64,000 bases of DNA from Galaxea fascicularis (lineage: Eukaryota; Cnidaria; Anthozoa; Scleractinia; Euphylliidae): contig OX419345.1 of the NCBI GenBank assembly GCA_948470475.1, forward strand, positions 16,508,363 to 16,572,362. Reading direction: 5' to 3'. A model generated the notes under the pieces. It had not been told where the DNA came from. It saw only the letters and a program-made list of their open reading frames with translations, and ran no database searches. Each line of letters starts with the position of its first letter. The first letter of the stretch is position 1. Position numbers and translations under genes: made by a program. Positions 1 to 11,786 of this stretch are shown piece after piece.

Positions 1-2232
1 AACAGATCCCGGCCGAAATCGATCACATGTTGGTCCTAAATCAAATGCGTCACTTCCCTGAATACGGTTTTTTGGCTAGAAAGCCTTTCTCCCGTTTCCC
101 TTTTCTGCCGATTCATTCTTCCTTCTTCCACCATGTGACGAGAAATTCTCGATTACTACCTCACAGCGATAACAGTCGCTCTTGAGATCTCCATTTTCGC
201 TGCTCTGAAGATTTCGAAGTTCAGTTCTCGCAGCTTGTGTTCTTTATCTTATCAACTTTCCATTTTCCAACTCAACAAAAGTCTGTTTTGTTTAACGATC
301 GAAAGAAAAACTATCTGCATCAGTACACCTCCATTTCTGTATCTGCTTTAACGATGGCCGAAGTGAACAATAAACAGGTAAACACTACCTGCAGAGCAAA
401 AGTCTACGCCTTTGTACTACCCCCTGAGACTTGCAAACGTTGGGTCAAGAAGACTATGGAGGCAAAAGCAAAACTTACCTGGGGAGGGACATGAGAAGAG
501 TTTAATGAATAAATTAATCAGAATCGAGTGAGTGAGTGAGTGAGTGCCATAAGACCCACACCGAAACCTCATGGAATGACTACGTCATCCATGAGCTAAA
601 AAAAGGAGTGTCAAGGCCTACTGTACAATATTACTAAAATCGGCTAAGAATAGAAAGAAAGTGGTTGGAATCAATGGAAATACATATATCCTGTATCTAT
701 CTACCGCATCCCACCTCAGATCTCTCCCCCGTCTCTTTCACATTTTTACAAAACATATATAAAGTAGAGTCCAGAGTCCAGTCCAGAGTCCAGGCTCCAC
801 TCCTGGTTTTAGCCTATCACGTTTCTTTGAGGTGAGAGCATCGTGCACTAGGTCTGTCCTATTTTAAAATGACAAGGGTAACACTTTCAAATGACGCAAT
901 GGCCAGAATTCTTGTGATTAATTTTCACCAAAATGCTTCTCAAATTATACGCCTTACCTAAGTTCATAATGAGATACAAGGTTCTACTTGACAGTGTGAT
1001 AGTCCATGAATGGTTTTCGATAAAAAAAAAAAGTTAACTTAGCAACGTCCTCTTGGGCGCAGTTTGATCGTATCTCTGATTTCGTTGTAAGAGAAAACGA
1101 AACCAAACCTCGAGCCATTTTAACAGCCTTCACTGTTCGTTGCAGTTGCAAGACACTCACGTTGATATGGCCGACCCATGCGAACTTTTACGAGATACGC
1201 GCAAAGTTAACGATTAGCCAATTGTGACACGTTTAAAATGATTAATAAAAAATGATCTATGACTCCGTTGACGAGTAACGTAACGTTTGCAATAAGTTAA
1301 TTGATATATGAGCCACTGATAGATTCACAATCATTTTCACGAAAATTTACCTATGATTCACACGAATCACGGTCCACAAAACAAGAAGATCACGGTTCAC
1401 GCTGGGCTATCAATTCACGGGTCACGACTGTAATCGAGCTATTTTCACGTGTCACGAGCTCTTTCTCTCTTAATTACGCGTCGCGCGTTACCCCTTTACC
1501 ATCCTGTTTATAGAAAGCATTGAACACATGACTTTTGATTTTAGAGAGAGCCTGACGCTTTTTAGACGCGGTCTGTGATTGGAAAACCAAACAATAGCTA
1601 ACACAAAAAGTATCACTAGCCCTGATACGAAAAGAAGCTACAGGTCATAGAGACCAATGAAAATAGAGGTCTGCAAGAGCTCCAGGATCACTCTGAAGTT
1701 GTGGATGAAATCCTAAAGTACTACTGTTGATATGAACGTTGTAGTTTCCTTCAGTACTGCTCGTTATACTGTACATGGCTATTGTAGGTTTTTTTGTAAT
1801 TTGGGGGAGTGGAGGGGCGGGGGCGGTATTCCCCCACCCCCCCTCAGTCCCCAAATTTTCAAATTTAGATGCTCCGAAACGCTGTTTTTTTTTTTTTTTT
1901 GCATGAAATAAATAACTTGTCTTCGAAAAATCAACCTCGAACAGGTGTGAAAAGGCAGGTGTTTTCCGTGTTAGTGCTTACTAGGCTTAGGTACAAATTG
2001 CTCCAAAATTCTTTAAAAAGTTGCCTAAAAATTCTTCAAAAGTTGCCCCAAAGTTGCTCACATTTCCAAAAGTTATATAAAGCATGCCAAACTTTCAAAA
2101 TTGGGCCTTTCAAAATCATACAGTTTGAAGGAGCATAGGCCTGCAATCGTGTATATCCTTTGTTATTGTGTAACAAAAAAAACACATCCTCTATGAGGCT
2201 TGATGAATCTTACGAACCATAAAAGAGTTTAA
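1..2232. other. Gene-poor 5' flank
   Basis: No convincing gene was found. At 354-377 (+) an ATG in the context ACGATGG opens eight codons (MAEVNNKQ) that end at a possible donor, CAG|GTAAAC. This could be the first coding exon of a gene, but no partner exon was recognised. The stretch 1,300-1,480 is unusually rich in TCACG/CACG words. Long A or T runs occur near 1,022 and 1,885, and a G/C-rich tract lies at 1,805-1,850. Confidence 0.4.
526..546. repeat. (GAGT)n microsatellite
   Basis: About five perfect GAGT/GTGA tetranucleotide units in a row. Confidence 0.8.
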
Positions 2233-3990
2233 ATACTGTTCGTCATCGGAATTGAAATCCTGGGTAATGCCATAAGAGGTTCAAAAGAAATAAAAGGCAT
2301 TAAAATTGATGAAAGAAATATGTTGAAGCTCTCTCAGTACGCAGATGACACCACGGCCTTTCTTGAAGATACCGAATCTCTAAGCCACCTATTCAGTTTA
2401 CTTTCCCAGTTCGAAAGCTGCTCTGGATTAAAAATAAATCAGTCGAAATCAGAATTGTTGTGGTTAGGGTCTCTACGCCATCGAAAAGACACGTTTCAAA
2501 GTTCAAGAATGAATGAAGAACCAATCTATGCACTAGGAGTCTACTTCTCTTATGACGAAAAACTCGCAGCCAAAAAGAATTTTTTTGATCGACTAGATTC
2601 TTTAAGAAAACTCCTGAATATTTGGTCAGCAAGGGACATATCAGTCCACAATCGAATTCAGATAGTGAAATCTATGGCAATTTCGAAGCTTACTTTTGTC
2701 TGTAGTGTGTTGAGTACACCAGCCTCTTTCGCAGCTGAAGTAAACAAACTTATCTTTGATTTTATATGGAATTACAAAACTCCGAAGATTAAAAAAACCA
2801 CCTTGATAAAAGACAAGGAAAACGGAGGCCTAAATATGATAGACTTTTCTTTGTTTGATAGAGCATTAAAAATATGTTGGGTAAAACGTTTCTGCTCAGA
2901 AGGTAATCAACCGTGGAAGATCATTCCTTTACGTCTGCTCTCTAATGTTGGCGGAACACTACTGTTTTATTGCAATTACAAGATTGAATATTTGACTATA
3001 AATGCAAAACTGCCGGCTTTTTATAATGAAGTAATTCTATATTGGCAAGAAATTAATAATGTGATTCCTAAAACAAACAAAGACGTACTTGATCAGATTA
3101 CTTGGAACAACAGTTTTATAAAAATCAATAACACGTCCGTGTACTATGAAAGTTGGCACCAAGCTGGTGTCACTAAACTTTCGAGCCTTGTGGGTGAAAA
3201 CAAAACCAGGCATCTATCTTTTCATGAGTTCTTACAGAAATTTAAGATCAAATGCAACTTCCTGCAGTACTTTGGCCTCACTTCTACGATACCGGGAAAG
3301 TGGAAGAATTATTTAAAAGAAGAAAAGCAAACTAGTACGACTAATTCAATTGCAATTGATAAGATAACTTGCAAAACACTACACAGGTTACTGGTCGAAA
3401 AGCGAGATTCTAATCCGCCAACGGCAGAGAAAAAACTGATGGAAATGGGATTTAGTAAGGAAGAATGTAAGAAAATTTTTTCTATACCTTTTGTTGCCAC
3501 AAAAGAAATAAAACTTTCAATGTTTCAGTATAAAATAATTCACAACATACTTTACACAAAAGCTGTTCTTCACAGAATGAAAAAAGTCGAGGATCCTTTC
3601 TATCCTTATTGTCGAAATGTGGAGCAAACAGTCACCCATTTATTTGTATCCTGTCCTACTGCAGTTTCCTTCTGGTCCGACTTCACTGGTTGGTACCAGT
3701 ACCTTTCCAAAGAAACTCTAACTCTAGGCAAGAAAGAAATCATGTATGGCATCTTGAATAATTGGTCCTCTTGTTCAGCCCTAAACCATCTTATTCTTAT
3801 TGGTAAATACTTAATATATTGTAAAGCAATAAATGGAGTCGATTTTCTTTTTGCTGATTTTAAAGCGTTATTACATCAAAAGATTGAAACGGAAAAATAC
3901 ATAGCATTCAGCTCAAACAAATGCAGCACTTTTTACGAAAAGTGGGCCAGGTTCTCAAATGAACAATTAATTTCAAGGTTGTTTGTATAG
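2233..3990 (+). pseudogene. LINE ORF2 fragment: end of reverse transcriptase and C-terminal domain
   Basis: The frame is open from just after an in-frame TAA (2,230-2,232) to a stop at 3,988-3,990, about 585 residues. An internal Met at 2,320 is not the true start. The catalytic YADD motif lies about 30 residues in (SQYADDTTAF) and is followed by the RT thumb region (SGLKINQSKSELLWLG). Near the C-terminus, CRNVEQTVTHLFVSCP matches the cysteine/histidine motif usual in L1/Tx1-type ORF2 proteins. Endonuclease and most RT motifs are missing because of 5' truncation, so the copy cannot move by itself. An identical full-length relative elsewhere in the genome is likely. Confidence 0.85.
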
Positions 3991-4284
3991 TTTTTTGTTT
4001 TGTTTTTTGTTGTTGTTGTTGTTGTTGTTGTTGTTCTGTTATTTTTGTAGCTTAATAGTTTGAATTTTTTAAATTTAAATGGAAAAATACACAACATTAT
4101 GTAATTTACACATTAGAAAGAGCATTACAAGTACACTGACTGTTATTTAATTAGCGTTATTGTGTTGTAAGTAGCACAAGAATAAGTAATGTAAGCATAG
4201 TGTAAGTATATACGTAAAGTAAGGATAAGTGCTGTAAGTAGTGTAAGTGTTTGTGTTGTAAATAAAACTGTGTTAAAAAAAAAA
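2233..4284 (+). mobile_element. 5'-truncated non-LTR retrotransposon (Tx1/L1-like LINE)
   Basis: The copy contains the 3' part of ORF2, a 3' UTR with a (TTG)n tract at 4,008-4,035, a polyadenylation signal AATAAA at 4,261-4,266 and a ten-A tail at 4,275-4,284. It starts inside the reverse transcriptase just before the YADD active site, so it is a typical 5'-truncated LINE insertion. The reading frame is undamaged from the truncation point to the stop, which suggests a recent insertion. No clear target-site duplication was seen. The Tx1/L1 assignment rests on the long region after the RT and the cysteine-rich C-terminal motif, and is from memory of the family. Confidence 0.85.
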
Positions 4285-4285
4285 G

Positions 4286-4444
4286 TCTAATCATATTTCT
4301 TGTTATTGAAGTTTTCTTCGGCTCTTTTAAATTTGCTGCCTTCCTTTTTGCCTCTCTGATAGGGTTTTCAGTTTGGTTTGAAGACACGTCGACTTCAGAG
4401 TTAATTTCTTCCTCTGATAAGCTTTCACAATTCGTGGCCGCCAT
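4286..4444 (-). CDS. Short ORF next to the LINE poly(A); possible first exon
   Basis: Reading leftwards from an AAAATGGCGG start at 4,444, the frame encodes a polar, acidic-then-basic sequence (MAATNCESLSEEEINSEVD ... AKRKAANLKEPKKTS). It reaches the LINE poly(A) junction at about 4,285 without a splice site. The ATG context and the more GC-rich upstream bases fit a real 5' coding exon on the minus strand. If so, the LINE lies directly in or after this exon. The protein is not recognised. It may also belong to another transposon's 5' end. Confidence 0.3.
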
Positions 4445-5494
4445 TTTGGAAATTGTCGCCCCGCTGGCCTACGACCACAGGAAATCCAATCGCACAGATC
4501 TCGTAAAAAGGGCTATTGAACTATCAGAGCATTCTGCTTCACTTGTTTTAACAAAACGTTAATTAGCCAGGCGTCCAAACAGCTTTCTGGCTATTTTTGG
4601 CTAAAAGTTGCCGAAAAGTTGACGCGCAACTTGTGGCTCAGCCTGGTGCTTACATCATTTTTGTACTGAGAACTGCAAGTCACCGCAATCAAATCGTTTG
4701 AAGAGTTAAAATCAATCCACAGAATGCGAGGAAGCTCGTCTTTACAAAAGTGCCGTTTGGTTTGCATTAACTTAGAAAGTATAGTCTTTTAATTTTTCCG
4801 TCGATAATTTGATTTTGAAAGCTCGTGACCCTTGTATTATCCTGGATGTTTGCAGATTTGATTAGAGGTAGCTAAATGTTCGCATTGACAACTGAGGAAC
4901 CAGCTGACACACACCTTTTTTTAACATCAGTAAAAAAAGAACATTTTTTTCAAAATCTCAGTATGATTCACAATCGAAGTAAGAGTGCAATCAATGAGAA
5001 ATGTAGAATTATTCGACAATATAAATGTTCTGTATGTTTGCCTCTAAACACAAATGAATCCCCAAAAAGAGATAGCCTACCGGCAAAATATCTCGAATGA
5101 TGCAAAAAAAAAAAATTAAAAAAGTGAAATGTTACATGATAGCAATTCAGAAACCGGCCAGTTTAAGGAAGCGGAATTCTTTTTATGGTGCACCCATCTA
5201 TAGTCCCATGTTTACATTTGTAAAAGCTAAGTAACATAACTTACGAACATAGCAAGCGTGTTACAGTTCTTGGCTTGTCCTTTGCTTGCCCTCTTATCCC
5301 TTCTTTTATCACGGAGCAGCAGCGACAATGTGCACCCTGAAAAAGGCAGTAACTCGAATTATAAACTAGAACAGAACTGTTAGAATAAACTGGATTTGGT
5401 TCTTTTGGATTTCAACCCTGGTTATATTCTACAAATTTGATAGGAAATAAACCTTTAAAGAGAGCACCTTTGATGCCAAACAAGAGCTAATCAA

Positions 5495-5587
5495 CTGGCC
5501 CCGGTTGTTCAAACGTTGGATAGCGCTATCCACCGGATAAATCACTATCCAGCGGATAAGTAATGGGAAAGCCGGCCTTTGAACAAG
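5495..5587. mobile_element. MITE, GGATAGCGCTATCC family, internally deleted copy
   Basis: Begins CTGGCCCCGGTTGTTCAAA and contains GGATAGCGCTATCC and ACTATCCAGCGGATAAGT, like the complete copy at 34,760-34,910. Most of the right half is missing. Only GGCCTTTGAACAAG of the right terminal inverted repeat remains. Confidence 0.85.
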
Positions 5588-5949
5588 TTACAGTTGCTAA
5601 ACCGACCAATTTTTCATTTTGTTTTGTCCACCCAACAAGGATTGCACAAGAGAAAGCCAAACTGTCAAACAAACAAAACCAAGTGATGATCGACATAAAA
5701 GCCGAAGCTTTTCCAAGAAGAAAAATTGCTTAAATCGATTAACATCTTCCAACGCTTTAACGCTAATTAAGTCGTATGTTTATACTTACATTTAGAGGTG
5801 TCTCTAACTTGTCCTCTTGTTAATATCTTCATCGAGGTAGGAGAGATCCTTAACAAATCCTGATGGAAAAACGGTGTTTTAAGTCGTAAGACCACATGCA
5901 TGTTAAGTTCAGTGAACCATAAAGACTTAAAATCATGGAGAGTGTTTTT

Positions 5950-6107
5950 GGTACCGGTTGTTTCGCTAAACCGCAGTTCAGTCGACTCGCTACATTTTAA
6001 AACTGACAAACACTGCAACGTTTGAATTAAATTTACACCTAACGCTAACTTTAAGAACAAGAAATAATATTTTATTTAATCGATATTGTAGCGAAACAAC
6101 CGATACC
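5950..6107. mobile_element. Small MITE with GGTAYCGGTTGTTTCGCTA inverted ends
   Basis: The left end GGTACCGGTTGTTTCGCTA is repeated inverted at the right end as TAGCGAAACAACCGATACC, with one mismatch. The element is about 158 bp and has no coding capacity. Superfamily unknown. Confidence 0.7.
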
Positions 6108-8074
6108 GTGTTAACGCCAAGAATATCCAGGTTAAACATGATCAACTTTCCAGGGAAGAATATTTCTCGTAATCATGAAAATTTTGAAGAAATACAAGCT
6201 ATGTGGTAAATTTAATTACCTTGCAGAGAAACAAATACACCACAAAACGGACTTCATGAAGTTCGCCCTGTCAACACGTGCTTCCAATGTTCGTCCAGAA
6301 AATCAAGTTTTCGCAACTTATGGCTGATGCAGACATCCCCAACGTTAAAGCACCCATTAGAAAAGTCGTTATTTCCCAGTGCATTATGTTTGCCAAAAGG
6401 AACAAGCTCTCAGTTGCTTGCGGGAAGCCATGTTGCGTTCCTGTTCTAGTCGCTTTTCGAAGGTGACGGCAAAACATGAATAATGAGGAGAAAAATTTGC
6501 AATTCAAATAAAGAAATGTGCATCATGTGCAAGGATTACTGGAAAACTGGAAAACTGGGAAATCAGTTAAGAAATTACCAAAAATCACAGCAAACGGGTC
6601 TTTCTTTGGCAAAGAAAACTGTATTTCAAACGTTGTTTGAGCATCACTATATGTGCAACTTTGAGTCCTACTTCTGTGACATTCTTGTAAATATGTCAAA
6701 CTTAACCTTTTTTCTACAATATCCCAGAACTATGTCATATTTCCCAGAAAAATTCCCGAGTCTCCCAATTCCCGGCAAAATCTCCAGATTCTCAGATGAA
6801 TTTTGTTTTTCGCCCGACACGGGCCTTGTTAGAGCTGTCAGCCTGTGTTTTCAGCACATATTAATGACATCTTTTTTTCTTAGTTTCATTACCATGTATA
6901 CTCTCTGACAAAAGGGTGTTCATCATCTAACTTCTCCTTACCATATCATTCGTTTGTCAATAATACAAAGCATGAGAATTCAGGAAATGATCACCAGCGA
7001 TCAGCTGAGTTAACGTTTATACAAATTCTCCCTACATGTAACATGTTGATTTTGGGGATAAACGATTAAAGTTTGCAATATAGAAGCACTGCAAATAGGA
7101 TAGCCTAAAGGTCTTGTATCTCTCAAACTTAAACAAGTATTCGTCGGGTTTGCGGTAAAGGCCTTTATGTCCTAGCAAACGGTTATTCTGAAACAGTGCA
7201 CAAACGTTCAGTCAAACAATCTGATAAATTAGTGTGCAATTGTCGTATTGACGAGGCTAACGACTGATAAACGTGAAACAAACGTAAGGCAATTCTTGAA
7301 CAGAAACGTGCCCTCACCAAATTCTGATTTTTATCACCATCAGGATTTGAGCTTTTGAACCTGACAGTTTTGTTCTGAACTTCGTTTTTTGGGAAACTGG
7401 GGAGGAGGTTAAATACGACTCCTCTAAAAACGGCTGCGTAGGAGCGAGGGCTAAGAATGAAATGAAAGAATGGAAAATTGTCTCCTGATCAAAGATAACA
7501 ATCCTGAACAAGTGTGAAAACTGAAATAGTGTAAGTACATGTAATAATTATCTTTGTATTGATGTATAGCAAAATGTCCAACTGACACCTGCCCTCTTCA
7601 AAAGTCACCCCCACCTCACAAAACGGCAGAGATGAGAAAATCTCCATTAAATTAGGATTATTTAGTTGTGTGAAATTTGTAGCAAGCAACCCTTCTTATC
7701 TAGAAGAGTATAATAGTTGTAAAGTTGTATTTGCGATGAAGGTTACATGTATGGTTTTGGTGGATCAGGCAGCTGACAATTGAAAACATCTATGACCTTA
7801 TTGATTCTTTCCCCGGGTTGCGACACGAAAGCGGGGCGAATTTAAACTCAATTTCACTGTCGACATTTTGGAGTTTAGACCTTCCTCCTTATGCAACCCA
7901 TCGTTCTTTCCCTTCAGCCGTTCGTACTTTTTCTTGTGTCACTAATACTTTTCTATGACCCCGTTTGTACCAAGCGACGCTCCTTTTATTTCGTGAGCTG
8001 TTTGCATGAGTTGGCATCTTAATAGGTAAGAGAGGGCTCTCAAAAAAGTAAATAGTACCAGTTGGCTAAAAAAA

Positions 8075-8255
8075 ATCCACGAGTTTGGTGCCGTGCCGTT
8101 TTGGTGCCAAACCGTACAATTATTTGTGCCACTCCTACTTGTTTAGAGGACAATTCGTAGTTTTTTTGTGCCAATTCGTGTGCTATTTTATGTGCAAACT
8201 CGTATTTCCTTTGGTGCCAACTTGAACTATTTTAGTGCCATTTCGTTCAAGTTCT
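8075..8255. repeat. Degenerate minisatellite of GTGCCAA/TCGT units
   Basis: Seven or so imperfect units of about 24-27 bp each contain TTT(G)GTGCCA followed by a variant of ACTCGTA. The same words recur in order (TTTGGTGCC, TTTTGTGCCAATTCGT, TTTGGTGCCAACTTG, TTTAGTGCCATTTCG). Confidence 0.6.
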
Positions 8256-9390
8256 TTTTGTTGTCTATTACGTGATTAAGTTTCAGTGTAAGTTTTTAGA
8301 AAGAGATCTATGGAAGATATATAGATACTCAAGTTATAATCACAATCTAAAAAAACTGCAACGCAAAATATTTCTCAATAATAATTTATTCACCCATATT
8401 GCACAATAATAAATGCAAAACAATTGTTCAGACACAGTGTAATGAAATAATAATCTAACTATGAACTGATCATCTACAGATCCTTTGGACGTATTGGCAT
8501 CATCTACAAGAACAAATCAAAGACAAAGACGGAAAAACAATTGGTGACATGTGAAATTAAATAACGTACGACTGGAGGCTGCTGAAAGAAAGCATGGAGA
8601 TGAAAAGTATAATGTTATGCGAAAAATTCTTTTTTCCCAAACAGTTTTGTTAAAAAGTCAAGTTGAAGTTACAAAGGGTTTCCATTTGATATTTCCTTTG
8701 TTACAGGTTACATTGTTTAAGCTGGGTGCGACAAACAGAGGGAAACATAACCAACTGGGTCATCATCTCTGGGTCGCCCTCCATAAATCATTTGATCCTT
8801 TTATCTCCCAGTAGTGATTAGCATTGATTATATAATATCATTAGTAGCAGACAGGTGATGCGAAAAGACAAACTTATCAGCAAGAGGGTGTTATCTTAAT
8901 ATAACCTCAAGTTCTCTGAACTAATGTAGAAGATACTGTATAATCAGATCTTGGGAGTTAAATGGTTAAATCTCCATATCTCGAATGTAACTCCAACTTT
9001 CCAAATATTTTTGACTGAGATGAAGTTGCCATTACACACCCTCAAACAAAGTTGCTTCTTTATGTAGATCACCTCAGAACAATCTTACCTTAATGTTAAG
9101 TCAGGTCAGCACTATTCTGGAACGCTTATGTCACTCAAACGCCAGCATTTCCTCACCATTTGTTTCGTTCAGATGTAGCCAGCCACCATTAGTATCAGCC
9201 ACCAGGCCTCTATCGGTTGTATTCGTGACACGGGCACCTCCCTCTAGACGTACTTTGTGACCATGAACTTCGTCTATCGCTACTGACGTGTTCATCGATG
9301 ATTTGAAATTCCATAGATAGCTTGCAGTCAGGTTTGAATTGGGTGCCGTGTAAAATAAATAAGAACGGTACAAAGATACTACAGGATGGT

Positions 9391-9600
9391 CAGGGCTTTC
9401 AACCAGATGTAGCAGGTGAATTCCCCTGTGACAATCGAAGCGGCCATTTTTCATTTTTTGGCCCCTGTGGCAATCGAGGCGGTCGTTTTAAGAGTTACAT
9501 TTTTCAAGTATTTGTTGACCAACATGGCCAAGTAGCCGGTGACTCGATGACTCACAGCCGCCGCAGATCCGGCTGTAGCCGGCTTCTGTTGAAAGCCCCG
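9391..9600. mobile_element. MITE-like element with GGGCTTTCAA ends, copy 1
   Basis: Starts CAGGGCTTTCAA and ends TTGAAAGCCCCG, so the termini are inverted repeats of about 11 bp. The interior (TTTTTCAAGTATTTGTTG then AAGTAGCCGGTGACTCGATG) matches the element at 54,298-54,482. This copy also carries an internal near-duplication of CCCCTGTG..CAATCGA.GCGG. No coding capacity. Confidence 0.7.
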
Positions 9601-10025
9601 ATGGATGGTAAAGAGATCTATGGGCCCTATCTGGCCACACATGGGTGACGGTCAGCCTGGTGTCTGCAGCATGAAAAAACAATGCAACAGCAGTAGCAGC
9701 TTGATCTCACAGTCTGATGTACAAGGCAGAGAAAAAATACATTGAATCCTGGTAATTTACCTTCTGTCTTGACCTTCGCAATATCGCTCCGGAGGTAAAA
9801 ACGGAAGATGTTGTCATTTTCTGTTGTCTCTTTATGATCGTCATAATTGTTTGGTTTGTTAATGACTTCACTTCTTTTCTTTCCAAATGCGGCAAAAGAG
9901 AGAAGATAACTGGTGTTTTCAAAAATATCTTTAGCATAGTCATATTTGTCGTTATTGACATTTATATATTCACCATCAATAGAATATAATAAAGTATTTA
10001 CCAATTATTATGCATAATATTAAAC

Positions 10026-10067
<42 letters not shown>

Positions 10068-10215
10068 GAGAAGGCGCAAAATACGAGGCCGTAATACACT
10101 GTAGTGTCCTAGGTTAACCGGTTTACAACATGGCGAATACCGGCGGATGAAGGAGCATTTAAATAAAGAGCATTTAACTGGCTTTCGTCAGTGTTGTTTA
10201 CGTCGTTCGCACAAA

Positions 10216-10270
10216 CAGAATCAGGATGTTTTGGATACTCTTACCAGAAAATAGAAGCCAAAATAACAAT

Positions 10271-10323
<53 letters not shown>

Positions 10324-10566
10324 CCCGCGAACATTTTGTTCATTGTTAACGTCATTTTCACAGATGGAATCAGGGAGTTTCTGAATACTCTTACCAAAAA
10401 AATAGAAGCTAATTGCAAAATATCAATTTTTTTGCAGTGGAATAATAAACCTCTTATTCGATGGTTTAGCGTATAATACAAGCGGACATTTTGCTCATTG
10501 CTCGTATTTTACTACGCAACTCGCAAAATATCCGCACGAATTATATGCTAAACCATCGAATAAGGT
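10216..10566. repeat. Direct repeat pair followed by a 117-bp palindrome
   Basis: Two diverged direct repeats start near 10,216 and 10,361 (each with ATACTCTTACCA, AATAGAAGC and TTTTTTTGCAGT). The second runs into a palindrome at 10,450-10,566, where CCTCTTATTCGATGGTTTAG is answered by CTAAACCATCGAATAAGG. Looks like a partly duplicated MITE. Confidence 0.65.
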
Positions 10567-11693
10567 GTATGTATTTACAGATAAAATAAGAATGATCTTC
10601 TTAGTATATTATTATGATAAGATGGCGAAGAGACCTTGAAAAACTACAAGGCTTGTAGATGAGACTTGAATAAAGACGTGTGAGGGCGGGACTGAATTTA
10701 TTCTGTTGTGATCTCGGTTGCATCCAAATGCTATTGGAATACGGAATTACGAACATTACGTACGTCTTCTGCGCTTCTTTTTTCTTCCGCGATCGTTTCT
10801 TCGGTTTGTTTGGCCTAAATATTGTTAAGTAATCGGCTATGTATCTTCCTGTTATCGTAAATCTCGTCTCTTTAATTAACTGTACACATCTACTCCTAGT
10901 TCTTTGTCATTGTACTTTCATTTCTCTTGTTTTACCTGTTACTTTATTGTAAGTTTTTTTTTCTTTTCCTTTTACTTTGTAAGTTTGAATCGTTGTAAAT
11001 TATTTGTTAAGCGTCAAATCCACTGCTCGCCTCGAATAGCTCTTGCTAACTGCGAGCAGTGCGTATCTTTTTTCTCTGTATGTTTTTTAAGTCTTTAATA
11101 AACTTGAACTTGAACTTGCTGTTTAATCCAAGAATTGTTCAGCATTGAGGAGTGAATTTCAGAAACCCGGGCTCACCTTGGTATTTTCTTGTCTCTATAT
11201 TTGATCACTAGCTTTCTCCCCGCTTTATCCCTCGTGTAACTTTCCCCTGTATCTTCAAACGGCGGACATCCGTACATCTCCACACCTTCACTCATCTTTG
11301 ACCTTGCTTGGTTTGTGACACGTTCTGCTAGTACATGAATACGGATTAGAAACTGGAAGCCAATCATTGACAAGCAGGGCACGATTTTTTTTGCACGCTT
11401 TTTCAGTCCGCGAATTCAAAAGCACGAATAATCAAAGATTTTGCACGTGATATCCACACAGACACTTCCGTTATGTTTCTTGACAAAGAAAGAATAATTC
11501 CCAAACAAAATTTCAAAATGGAACTGAAGACTTAGAATTTTTGCCTCCTTTTTACTGTGTGGTCCAGCTGTTTTTTGGTGTGGACAACAGTCAAAATGCA
11601 AAACCCTGAACTTATTTTCAAACAAAAACATATTAGAATAAAGATTTAATTTATAGCGATCACCGTACGGTGAAGATAAATTAACCAGTTGCG

Positions 11694-11786
11694 AAAAAAA
11701 AAAAAAAGAAATCAGCCTTACGAATGATACGAACCCATGACCCCAGCGGCAACGGCGCAACGCTCTACCAACTGAGCCAACAAGCC
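11694..11786 (-). mobile_element. tRNA-derived SINE, short copy
   Basis: On the minus strand it begins GGCTTGTTGGCTCAGTTGG (A box) and continues GTAGAGCG to GGTCATGGGTTCGTATC (B box). This is the head of a common tRNA-like SINE. It ends in a run of about 14 T residues, which would stop RNA polymerase III. The acceptor-stem 3' half is degenerate, so a working tRNA is unlikely. Confidence 0.7.

Noticed and set aside
6483..6908. 141-codon plus-strand ORF
   Set aside because: Composition looks like translated AT-rich intergenic DNA and no splice partners or motifs were seen.
9131..9370. Minus-strand frame with GGARVTNTTDRGLVADTNGG and GWLHL, vaguely like the start of a LamG/concanavalin fold
   Set aside because: No good acceptor, no neighbouring exon, and the similarity is too short to support.
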